Notes under the pieces: model-generated
The model's input: only the letters and a program-made list of their open reading frames with translations
What the model was told of the DNA's origin: nothing
Database searches by the model: none
Source: Chondrinema litorale
GTDB taxonomy: Bacteria; Bacteroidota; Bacteroidia; Cytophagales; Flammeovirgaceae
Direction: 5' to 3'
NCBI RefSeq assembly: GCF_026250525.1
Contig: NZ_CP111043.1
Coordinates: 434,001-498,000 of the forward strand
Length of the DNA stretch: 64,000 nucleotides
In this document: positions 18,923 through 26,970 of the stretch, one piece after another
Layout of the letters: each line of letters opens with the position of its first letter
Position numbering within the stretch: position 1 is the first letter of the stretch
Program-made: the position numbers and the translations under genes

Positions 18923-19966
18923 ATGAGTCAGAACAAAATTTTAGTAACGGGAGGATGCGGCTATATAGGCTCTCATACAATTATCCAGATTATCAGAAAT
19001 ACAGATTTCGAAGTAATCTCTGTAGATAATTGTCTTAATTCCTCAGAAGATACAATTTGTAGAATAGAAGAAATTACTGGTAAGCAAGTTAAAAACTACA
19101 ATGTTGACTTGAGAGACCGCGAAAAAACTGCGGCCATATTTGAAGAAAACAAAGACATAACTGGTGTAATACATTTTGCTGCACTCAAAGCAGTGGGCGA
19201 ATCAGTAGAAAAGCCGGGCTGGTATTACGACAACAACATTAACTCTTTGCTTAATATTCTTTGGTGTTGCGAGAAATATGATGTTAGCAATTTTATTTTC
19301 TCATCTAGTTGCTCATTGTATGGAAATGTGTCGCAACTTCCTGTAAATGAGGAAACTCCCCTAATGCCAACTGAATCACCTTACGCTCACACCAAAAAAA
19401 TCGGAGAAGAAATTATCAAGAATATTATTCATGTAAATAATGTTCAAACGATTAGCTTACGCTACTTTAACCCAGTTGGCGGAGATTACACTGGTAAAAA
19501 TGGAGAAAACCCAATTAGCCGCCCTAACAATTTAGTGCCATTTATCACACAAACTGCTGCTGGTATTTTACCAAAGCTTACTGTATTTGGCAATACTTAT
19601 GACACTAGAGACGGCTCATGTATAAGAGACTACATCCACGTAACAGATATTTCTGATGCACACGTAAATGCTTTACAGTATTTATTAGATGGTAAAAACG
19701 AAAGCAATTACGAGGTTTTCAACTTGGGTACAGGTAATGGTGTAACTGTTTTAGAAGTGATTGAAGCCTTTGAAAGAGTAACTAAACAAAAACTAAATTA
19801 CGAAATTGGCCCTGCCAGACCGGGAGATGTTGCGGCAATCTATTCTGATAGTTCCAAAGCTTTAGAGAAACTAGGCTGGAAAACCAAAATTGGTTTAGAT
19901 GAGATGATGGATAGCGCATGGAAATGGCAGCTTACCCTCAACCAAGAAAAAGAAATGAAAAGTTAA
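18923..19966 (+). CDS. galE: UDP-glucose 4-epimerase
   Basis: A 347-residue extended SDR that interconverts UDP-glucose and UDP-galactose. The NAD-binding motif GGCGYIGSH starts near residue 10. FSSSCSLYGN carries the catalytic Ser, YAHTKK the Tyr/Lys pair, and RYFNPVGGD and RDYIHVTDI are GalE signatures. The length matches the family. It is last in the mannosidase-DUF2147-galE run and is followed by a strong terminator. It feeds the Leloir pathway and nucleotide-sugar supply for surface glycans. Confidence 0.94.
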   Translation: MSQNKILVTGGCGYIGSHTIIQIIRNTDFEVISVDNCLNSSEDTICRIEEITGKQVKNYNVDLRDREKTAAIFEENKDITGVIHFAALKAVGESVEKPGWYYDNNINSLLNILWCCEKYDVSNFIFSSSCSLYGNVSQLPVNEETPLMPTESPYAHTKKIGEEIIKNIIHVNNVQTISLRYFNPVGGDYTGKNGENPISRPNNLVPFITQTAAGILPKLTVFGNTYDTRDGSCIRDYIHVTDISDAHVNALQYLLDGKNESNYEVFNLGTGNGVTVLEVIEAFERVTKQKLNYEIGPARPGDVAAIYSDSSKALEKLGWKTKIGLDEMMDSAWKWQLTLNQEKEMKS

Positions 19967-19971
19967 TTATA

Positions 19972-20011
19972 AAAAAGGCTGAGATATAAATCTCAGCCTT
20001 TTGCTTTTTTA
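19972..20011. terminator. Strong bidirectional hairpin terminator
   Basis: AAAAGGCTGAGAT and ATCTCAGCCTTTT form a perfect 13-bp stem with a 4-base loop, followed by T-rich DNA. It serves galE (plus strand) and the convergent phosphatase-family gene (stop at 20016). Confidence 0.88.
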
Positions 20012-20015
20012 AGTT

Positions 20016-20873
20016 TTATAGAATCACATCTGCCAAAACAGGTAAATGATCAGACGGATAATTATTCCCATAAGTGTTATTTAAAACCAAGTAGTTTTCA
20101 ACCTTCATTTTATCAGAAACAAACACATAATCAATTCTGTTTTTTAGCGGCATTCCACCCAAAACAAAACCGCTGAAAGTACCATCTGGTCCTAAAACCA
20201 TATCTGCAACATCTTTACTGTCTTCAATCATTTCATTCTCCTTCAGCAATTTAATTGGCTCAGTATCAGGAGTTAGGTTGAAATCACCAGTTAATACAAA
20301 CTTGTTATCACCACACATTTTCTTAATTTTTTTAGCGATCAAAGCAGCACTTTCTACTCTAGCCACATCACCTCTGTGATCGAAGTGTGTATTGAAGAAA
20401 AAGAGGGTTTCACCTGTTTTTTTGTTTTCTAACTCTACCCAAGTACAAATACGAGGAAGTGCAGCATCCCAACTCTTACCCGGTTTTTCAGGATTTTTAG
20501 ACAACCAAAACGTGCCTTTATCTTTCAGATCGAATATTTCTTTATTATAAAAGATTGGTGCATACTCACCAGCTTCTTTTCCATCGTCTCTACCTACGCC
20601 TACTCTTCCATATTCTGTTAAATTACTTTCTAAAAAATCGAGTTGTTCTTTTAAAACTTCTTGCATGCCAATTAATTCCGGCTTATAAAATTTCAAAAGC
20701 TTTAAAATTTCATGTTTCCTTAGCTCCCAGCCATGTCCTTTTTGTGCATCATCTGCACTGTTGTAGCGAATATTGTAGCTAATTACCCTCATGGTGTTGC
20801 TATCTTCTTTAGGCAAAAGAGTAAAACTGCTAAACAAAAGCAGTAGAGGTATTAATAAATAGGTTTTTACCAT
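20016..20873 (-). CDS. Secreted endonuclease/exonuclease/phosphatase family protein
   Basis: A 285-residue protein from ATG 20873. This start gives a signal peptide (MVKTYLLIPLLLLFSSFTLL) and avoids overlap with uvrC; a longer frame exists. EEP-fold motifs are complete: RVISYNIRYN, LIGMQEV, FFFNTHFDHRG, VLTGDFNLTPD, NRIDYVFVS and YPSDHLPVLADV. They give the metal-binding and catalytic residues of a DNase I-like phosphodiesterase or phosphatase. Such exported members act on phosphoesters outside the cytoplasm, but the substrate is not evident. It follows uvrC by 22 bp and may be cotranscribed, probably without a functional link. Confidence 0.87.
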   Translation of the reverse strand: MVKTYLLIPLLLLFSSFTLLPKEDSNTMRVISYNIRYNSADDAQKGHGWELRKHEILKLLKFYKPELIGMQEVLKEQLDFLESNLTEYGRVGVGRDDGKEAGEYAPIFYNKEIFDLKDKGTFWLSKNPEKPGKSWDAALPRICTWVELENKKTGETLFFFNTHFDHRGDVARVESAALIAKKIKKMCGDNKFVLTGDFNLTPDTEPIKLLKENEMIEDSKDVADMVLGPDGTFSGFVLGGMPLKNRIDYVFVSDKMKVENYLVLNNTYGNNYPSDHLPVLADVIL

Positions 20874-20895
20874 TATAGTTTTGAATATTAGTTGT

Positions 20896-22695
20896 TTAAA
20901 GTTTCTCTTTAAGTAACATGGCTTTTTTAAGGCCAATAATTTTAGATATATCTGTTACAGATGCATTCTTAATATTGTTGATAGATTTAAATTCTATCAA
21001 TAATTTCTCTATAGTTCCTTTACCAATTCCGGGGATTTCTTCCAAAGCAGATGTAAGACTGCTATTACTTCTTTTTTGCCTGTGAAAAGTAATACCGAAA
21101 CGGTGTGCTTCGTCTCTGGCTTTTTGCAATAATGCCAGCGAACTCGATTTTTTATTGATATGTAAAGGAATTGAATCTCCGGGAAAATAGATTTCTTCTA
21201 ACCTTTTGGCAATACCTACAATCGGAATTTTGCCATATAAATCCAGATCTTTTAGCGCATTACAAGCAGAACTCAACTGGCCTTTACCGCCATCAATTAC
21301 AATTAAATTGGGTAGTGGTTTTTCTTCTTCTTTTAGCCTTTTATATCTTCTATAAACCACTTCATACATAGAGGCAAAATCGTCTGGCCCTACCACTGTT
21401 TTGATGTTATAATGCCTGTATTCTTTTTTGGCTGGCTTACCATCAATAAAACAAACCATTGCAGAAACTGGGTTTGTTCCCTGTATGTTAGAGTTATCAA
21501 AACACTCGATATGGCGAGGTAAATCTTGCAGACTTAAATCTTCTTTTAGTTGAATAAGTGCATAATTTTTACTCTTACTTTTTTGTATTTCTATCTTGGC
21601 AGTATCTTTCTCTTTTTTAAAGTATAGCGCATTCTTTTTAGAGAGATCGACTAACTTTTTAAGATCGCCAATTTTAGGAACTGTAGCTTCCACCCCACCT
21701 AAATCTATGTCTAATGCCAGATTAGTTATAATTTTTGATGCTGCACTGTTAAATTTCTCTCTAAAATCTAGAATGGCAAAGGCTAAAATATCTTCATTAG
21801 ATTCATCCAGTTTCTTTTTAATCTGGATGGTTTCTGTCTGAGTAATACAACCATTAGTTATTTTAATGAAGTTGACATAAGCGTTTTCATCATCAGCAAT
21901 TATTGAATATGCTTCTAACTCGGGAATGTTCGGGTTTGTAACCAGTGATTTATTTTGGAAATTACTTACCAAATCAAACTTATTTTTCATCTCTGCTGCT
22001 TTTTCAAATTCCATTGTAGCAGCAGCTTCCTGCATATTTTCTTTATAATAGTGCTTTACAGGAGAAATATTCCCTTTTAAAATATTGATAACTTGCTGAA
22101 TATCATTATCATAATCGCTTTCTTCTTGCAAACCTTCACAAGGGCCTTTACAGTTTTGAATATGGTATTCAAGACAAACCTTAAACTTGCCTTGTGCCAC
22201 ATTATCTTCACTCAACACATAAGAGCAAGTTCTAATATGATACAACTGCCTGATTAACTCAAGCAGGGTATTCATGGCTTTTACACTAGCATAAGGGCCA
22301 AAATAGGTGTGGCTTTTATTTTCAATATTGCGAGTAGAAAACACTCTTGGAAACCGCTCATTAGTTACACAGATATAAGGATATGTTTTATCATCTTTTA
22401 GAAGAATGTTATATTTAGGTTGGTTCTCTTTAATGAGATTATTTTCGAGTAGCAAAGCATCAAACTCTGAGTTTACTACCACATATTCAATATCTCTTAT
22501 TTCACTTACCAACTTTTTAGTTTTTCGGTTTACAGCTGCATATTTATTAAAATAGCTGCTTACCCTGTTTTTTAATTGTTTCGCTTTCCCTATGTAAATA
22601 ATAGTCCCTTCCTCATTTTTATATTTATAAATTCCTGGCTCATGAGGTAGTTGTGCTATTGTCTTTTCAAGTTTTTCCTGAACACGCTCTTTCAT
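20896..22695 (-). CDS. uvrC: UvrABC excinuclease subunit C
   Basis: A 599-residue UvrC, the dual nuclease of nucleotide excision repair. The N-terminal GIY-YIG nuclease domain begins PGIYKYKNEEGTIIYIGKAK (near residue 20). The Cys-containing region (CLEYHIQNCKGPCEG) is near 173, and the UVR motif (AATMEFEKAAEMKNKFDLV) lies around 225-243. A UvrC RNase H-like domain follows, with ECFDNSNIQGT and VIDGGKGQLS. The C-terminus has helix-hairpin-helix repeats (LEEIPGIGKGTIEKLL). Nothing is missing. It heads a short minus-strand pair with the EEP-family gene. Confidence 0.96.
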   Translation of the reverse strand: MKERVQEKLEKTIAQLPHEPGIYKYKNEEGTIIYIGKAKQLKNRVSSYFNKYAAVNRKTKKLVSEIRDIEYVVVNSEFDALLLENNLIKENQPKYNILLKDDKTYPYICVTNERFPRVFSTRNIENKSHTYFGPYASVKAMNTLLELIRQLYHIRTCSYVLSEDNVAQGKFKVCLEYHIQNCKGPCEGLQEESDYDNDIQQVINILKGNISPVKHYYKENMQEAAATMEFEKAAEMKNKFDLVSNFQNKSLVTNPNIPELEAYSIIADDENAYVNFIKITNGCITQTETIQIKKKLDESNEDILAFAILDFREKFNSAASKIITNLALDIDLGGVEATVPKIGDLKKLVDLSKKNALYFKKEKDTAKIEIQKSKSKNYALIQLKEDLSLQDLPRHIECFDNSNIQGTNPVSAMVCFIDGKPAKKEYRHYNIKTVVGPDDFASMYEVVYRRYKRLKEEEKPLPNLIVIDGGKGQLSSACNALKDLDLYGKIPIVGIAKRLEEIYFPGDSIPLHINKKSSSLALLQKARDEAHRFGITFHRQKRSNSSLTSALEEIPGIGKGTIEKLLIEFKSINNIKNASVTDISKIIGLKKAMLLKEKL

Positions 22696-22859
22696 TATGC
22701 TTTCCCAAATTATTTTGAAGTCTCGATATTACATCAAAGTAATAATTAATATCAAAACCAGCTAAGTTCCAAGTGGTTTTACAATTCAGGCAAACAAGTT
22801 TAAAAACACAAACTTATTAAACCTGATGTTTTCTAAATATTAAGAAATTTTTAATAAAA

Positions 22860-22892
22860 AAAGCCACTTGTTCAAAAACAAGCAGCCTTTCT
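22860..22892 (-). terminator. Hairpin terminator of the 428-residue T9SS protein gene
   Basis: On the minus strand GGCTGCTTGT pairs imperfectly with ACAAGTGGC, followed by a run of T. It lies about 35 bp after the stop codon at 22928. Confidence 0.65.
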
Positions 22893-22927
22893 TTATATCT
22901 TCTACTTATGCGCTATTTACAAAAAGG

Positions 22928-24214
22928 TTATTTTATCATCACTTTTTTCACCCAGTAATTTTCCATATTTCTAAATCTAACTATGTAAATACCTGAGGTG
23001 AGCTTGTCTTGCAATTGGAACTCATACTGGTAGTCGTTTACATCAATTTCTGACTGATAAATTAACTTACCACTTAAACCAATAATCTCTAAACTACCAG
23101 ATTCCATATATTCATCAAAATCTAACTGTAAGGCAGATTCGTCTACAGCTACCAACATACCTTCAGCAGATGAATTACGATTTTCGTAAAACTGCACCAT
23201 TACATCTGTGTAATGGTAATTTCCATCTATATCTAGCTGCTTAATGCGATAATATTGTTTACCATATTTCGGGTTGGTATCCATAAAACTATAAATAGTT
23301 ACCACATCTGAACTGCCAGCGGCAAACACTTCTCCTATTTTAGAGAAAGCATAGCCATCTATAGATTTCTCAATTTCATAAGAATAGCTATTTACTTCAG
23401 ATGAAGTTGACCAAGATACTTTAACCTGTTCGTTTTTATAATCAGCAGAAGTATTATAACTGATGTATTTTACTGGCAATAAAGAAGAACAATCACATGT
23501 GGTTACAGAAGCATCAAAGGTTAAATCTTCAGTAGCATCAGGGTCAGAACTATTACAAATATCAAGGTTTTGTAATGCATTTGATTGATTCAAAACAATA
23601 CTCCCATAAGTAATGCCTTCACAACTTCCACTAGAACCACTGCCGCTGATGTCACTACCACTATCAACTGTTAGCTTTCCAGATATTTGTAGACCTGCAC
23701 CATTCAAATTTACATCGCTACCACTACTAGCGGTAAAATTTCCATTAACCACTACACCACCATCTAAACTAAAATCGCCACCATTATCTACAATCACGTC
23801 GCCATTAAATTCTACCGCCCCAAAAGTTGTATTATAATTATTAAATGTACCGCTACTATTTACAGTCATACCACCTGAAATTAGCATAGTGCCATAATTG
23901 TTTAATGTACCACTGTAAGAAAAACTACCTATTTCAAGCGAACCATAATTATTTACGGTTGAATTTGACTTATTTATATTCAAACTTCCCTTAAAAATAA
24001 CATCTTCACCAATACATAAAATTGAGTTCGCATTATCTAAATTTATTGTGCCAGTAAACTCTCCAGAGCCTGTAATACAAAATGTTTCATTATTTCCGGG
24101 AGTGTAATTTCCAGCATCTGGCACTGTAACTGTTGCATTGCAAGTGCTACACTGAGAATAAATATTGTTGAATGCAAATAAAAAAATTGCTAATGAAAGT
24201 AATAAGCGTTTCAT
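22928..24214 (-). CDS. T9SS cargo protein with beta-solenoid-like repeats (shorter paralogue)
   Basis: A 428-residue secreted protein. A signal peptide ends at NIYSQ and is followed by CSTC. Residues 30-230 form low-complexity ladders rich in Asn, Gly and Ser (NNYGSLEIGSF, NNYGTMLISGG, GDVIVDNGGDF) that resemble a right-handed beta-solenoid. Conserved Cys pairs lie in FCITGSG, LCIGEDV, SCEGITYGS, DICNSSDPDAT and CDCSSLLPV. A fibronectin-like region precedes the type A sorting domain (SGIYIVRFRNMENYWVKKVMIK spans its end), used for T9SS export and surface attachment. It is paralogous over its full length to the protein at 26971-28698, which has about 147 extra residues of repeats. The role is unknown; adhesin or sheath material is plausible. 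Confidence 0.8.
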   Translation of the reverse strand: MKRLLLSLAIFLFAFNNIYSQCSTCNATVTVPDAGNYTPGNNETFCITGSGEFTGTINLDNANSILCIGEDVIFKGSLNINKSNSTVNNYGSLEIGSFSYSGTLNNYGTMLISGGMTVNSSGTFNNYNTTFGAVEFNGDVIVDNGGDFSLDGGVVVNGNFTASSGSDVNLNGAGLQISGKLTVDSGSDISGSGSSGSCEGITYGSIVLNQSNALQNLDICNSSDPDATEDLTFDASVTTCDCSSLLPVKYISYNTSADYKNEQVKVSWSTSSEVNSYSYEIEKSIDGYAFSKIGEVFAAGSSDVVTIYSFMDTNPKYGKQYYRIKQLDIDGNYHYTDVMVQFYENRNSSAEGMLVAVDESALQLDFDEYMESGSLEIIGLSGKLIYQSEIDVNDYQYEFQLQDKLTSGIYIVRFRNMENYWVKKVMIK

Positions 24215-24391
24215 AAGTAGTTGCGTTGTTTTTTTGACATTATAACATCAAATCTTACACATAACTTTCATCTATTTATCTCTCTTAACAAATCATAGAC
24301 GATTATTTATGTTTGTTTCCACAATAAATCGAAGAAAATATTACAAATCGAAGAAAATGTTATAATACTCTGTTATTTGCATAAAAATATT

Positions 24392-24715
24392 CTAATTAGT
24401 CCATTTCCTATTTTTATTAATCTCATTCTTTTTACGGAAGGCTTCTTCCAAATCAATGTTAAAATGATTTGCTAAATCAAGCAAGTAGTTAAATACATCT
24501 GCAAATTCTTCTTCCAACTCGAAGCCTGCTGCTTTACCTTCTTCTTGGTAAAGCTTTTCTGCATTTCTCATCGCTTTTGCTAATTCTCCTACTTCTTCCA
24601 TAAAGAGTAAGAAAATCTCAAGATGGTTATTTTTATTCCATCCTTTCTCAATACATAATTGCTTTATATAATCTTGAAAGTCTTTAAGTTCTGGCTTTTC
24701 GGGTAATTGAGGCAT
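24392..24715 (-). CDS. MazG-like nucleotide pyrophosphohydrolase
   Basis: A 107-residue single-domain protein of the MazG/dUTPase-like all-alpha NTP pyrophosphohydrolase superfamily. The metal-binding EExxE motif appears as FMEEVGELAKAMR (residues about 40-52) and the second acidic motif as EEFADVFNYLLDLA (about 75-88). Such proteins hydrolyse non-canonical or surplus (d)NTPs to NMP and pyrophosphate. It lies alone between the two-paralogue T9SS region and a divergent GH97 gene, so the context does not specify its role. Confidence 0.85.
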   Translation of the reverse strand: MPQLPEKPELKDFQDYIKQLCIEKGWNKNNHLEIFLLFMEEVGELAKAMRNAEKLYQEEGKAAGFELEEEFADVFNYLLDLANHFNIDLEEAFRKKNEINKNRKWTN

Positions 24716-24885
24716 ATAAAAAAATTAAATGGTTGAGTTTCAATCAACCTAAGTAGAATAAAAAATTTTATCACTAAAAATCATACTGGTACAAGTATCT
24801 CATTTACAATATGAATGGATACTTAATTTATCAAAATTGTATAAATACAGGTCAAAATCAGGACAGTGATTTAGCTGCTATTCAG

Positions 24886-24893
24886 TAAATTTG
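24886..24893 (+). promoter_or_regulatory. Possible Bacteroidota -7 element (TAAATTTG)
   Basis: TAAATTTG fits the Bacteroidota -7 consensus TAnnTTTG and lies about 66 bp before the GH97 start codon. I could not place a convincing -33 TTTG at the usual spacing, so this is tentative. Confidence 0.35.
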
Positions 24894-24958
24894 TGTACAC
24901 TTATTTTAGTATTACAAAAGATAAATTAAGCGATACTTGAATTTACTTATATTGAATT

Positions 24959-26911
24959 ATGAATAAACTTACTCTGGCATTATTAGCATTACTCATTAAC
25001 TTTTCGCTATATGCCCAAAATTATCAAACCACTTCACCAGACAAAAACATTACCTTAAAAATCGAAGCCGGTAATCTAATCCACTGGTCTGTTGAGCATA
25101 ATGGCAAAGCCGTAATCGATAAAAGTGAAATTTCGATGACTGTGAATGATGAAGTGCTAGGTGAGCATGTAAAAGTTAGAAAGAAAACAGAAAACAGTAT
25201 TGATGAAACTCTAACTCCAATTGTAGCTTTAAAAACATCAAGCATTAAAAACAATTACAATGAAATTACACTAAACTGTAAAGGAAATTATGCAGTTACT
25301 TTTCGAGTTTTTAACGATGGGGTTGCTTATCGTTTTAGTACTTCTTTTAAAAATGATATCACTGTTAATGCAGAAAAGCTCTTACTCAACTTTGCTGAAA
25401 ACGGTACCAGCTTCTTTCCAGAAGAGGAAAGCTATATGTCGCACTTCGAAAGGTCTTATATTCCTTACAACCTAAAAGAAATTACAAATAAGCAATTTTG
25501 CTCGCTTCCAGTACTTACAAAACTAGACGATGGTGTTAGTGTACTTTTTACTGAAGCAGATTTGTACGATTACCCTAACTTGTTTTTTTATGGAACAGGA
25601 GGCACAAGTTTTAAAGCTAACTTCCCAAAAAAACCTAAAAAGATAAGTGTGCCAACAAGAGGGGCAGATAGGTCTGAAGTAATTGATGAAACTTACGATT
25701 ACATTGCTGCCACTTCTGGCACTCGTACATTCCCTTGGAGAGTGTTGTGTATTAGAGATGATAAAACCCTATTAGAAAACAACCTTGTTTTCCAACTTTC
25801 TAGCGAGCTTAAGATTGAAGACCCTTCTTGGATAAAGCCCGGCAAAGTTGCTTGGGATTGGTACAATGCCAACAATATATATGGAGTCGATTTCGAATCG
25901 GGTATTAATACTGAAACCTATAAATATTATATAGATTTTGCTTCTGAATATGGCTTAGAGTATATTATTCTTGATGAAGGTTGGACAAAAACCACTACAG
26001 AAGTTTTAGCGACCAACCCTGATATAGATATTAAAGAACTAGTGAGCTATGGAAAATCTAAAAATGTAGACATTATACTTTGGTTACTATGGAAACCACT
26101 TGATAAAAACTTAGAGGAGATTCTAAAAACATATCATGAGTGGGGCATTAAAGGTATAAAAGTAGACTTTATGCAAAGGGCAGATCAAGATATGGTAAAT
26201 TACTATGAACGAGTCGCTAAAACGGCTGCTAAGTATGAACTTTTAGTAGATTTCCATGGAGCTTATAAGCCAGCAGGATTACGAAGAGCCTACCCTAATG
26301 TAATTTCTTATGAAGGTGTAAAAGGTAATGAGAACAACAAATGGAGCCAAGATATTACTCCCGAACATAATGTAACCTTGCCTTTTATTAGAATGCAGGC
26401 TGGCCCAATGGATTTCACTCCCGGAGCTATGACTAACGTGCATTTAATTAACCACAAAATATCGCATTATCGCCCAGAAGCTTTAGGTACAAGAGCACAT
26501 CAGGTAGCAATGTATGTGGTATTTGAAAGCCCTTTACAAATGCTTTGCGATGCTCCTTCTGCTTATTATAAAGAAAAAGAAACCACTGAATTTATTACTC
26601 AGATTCCTTCGGTTTGGGATGAAACTATTGCCCTACAAGCTCAGGCAGGTGACTATGTAGCCATTGCAAGAAGAAAAGGCGATAAATGGTATATCGGTGC
26701 GATGACAGACGACACTGCTAGAGAAATGGAAATTAGTTTTGACTTTTTAGGTGCAGGAAACTACAAAGCTGAAATAATACAAGATGGCGTAAATGCTGAT
26801 AAGTATGCGCAAGATTATAAGAAAACCTCTCAGCAAATTAATAAAGACAGTAAACTTACTATTAAGCTTACTACCGGTGGTGGTTGGGCAGCCATTTTAA
26901 CTAAAAAATAA
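24959..26911 (+). CDS. GH97 alpha-glycosidase
   Basis: A 650-residue secreted glycoside hydrolase family 97 enzyme with signal peptide MNKLTLALLALLINFSLYAQ. The N-terminal beta-super-sandwich (20-280) includes FRVFNDGVAYRF. The (beta/alpha)8 barrel includes KVAWDWYNANN, YIILDEGWTK, ILWLLWKPL, GIKVDFMQRADQ and SYEGVKGNE. Asp403 in KVDFM matches the nucleophile position of retaining alpha-galactosidase members, rather than the base arrangement of inverting SusB-type alpha-glucosidases. Glu452 in YEGVKGNE is a likely acid. I therefore favour a retaining alpha-galactosidase-type enzyme, with moderate certainty. It is a single plus-strand gene between T9SS paralogues, with no adjacent susC/susD. 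Confidence 0.92.
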   Translation: MNKLTLALLALLINFSLYAQNYQTTSPDKNITLKIEAGNLIHWSVEHNGKAVIDKSEISMTVNDEVLGEHVKVRKKTENSIDETLTPIVALKTSSIKNNYNEITLNCKGNYAVTFRVFNDGVAYRFSTSFKNDITVNAEKLLLNFAENGTSFFPEEESYMSHFERSYIPYNLKEITNKQFCSLPVLTKLDDGVSVLFTEADLYDYPNLFFYGTGGTSFKANFPKKPKKISVPTRGADRSEVIDETYDYIAATSGTRTFPWRVLCIRDDKTLLENNLVFQLSSELKIEDPSWIKPGKVAWDWYNANNIYGVDFESGINTETYKYYIDFASEYGLEYIILDEGWTKTTTEVLATNPDIDIKELVSYGKSKNVDIILWLLWKPLDKNLEEILKTYHEWGIKGIKVDFMQRADQDMVNYYERVAKTAAKYELLVDFHGAYKPAGLRRAYPNVISYEGVKGNENNKWSQDITPEHNVTLPFIRMQAGPMDFTPGAMTNVHLINHKISHYRPEALGTRAHQVAMYVVFESPLQMLCDAPSAYYKEKETTEFITQIPSVWDETIALQAQAGDYVAIARRKGDKWYIGAMTDDTAREMEISFDFLGAGNYKAEIIQDGVNADKYAQDYKKTSQQINKDSKLTIKLTTGGGWAAILTKK

Positions 26912-26917
26912 CAAAAA

Positions 26918-26950
26918 ACCTGTTGCAGATAGCTTAATTCTGCAACAGGT
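26918..26950. terminator. Bidirectional hairpin terminator
   Basis: CCTGTTGCAGA and TCTGCAACAGG form a perfect 11-bp stem. It lies between the convergent GH97 gene (stop 26911) and the T9SS gene (stop 26971). Confidence 0.8.
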
Positions 26951-26970
26951 AATTCTATTATTACAAGATG

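Noticed and set aside
24392..24715. MazG-like gene considered as part of a toxin-antitoxin or phage-defence unit
   Set aside because: No toxin, antitoxin or defence gene is adjacent; the neighbours are a T9SS protein and a divergent glycosidase.
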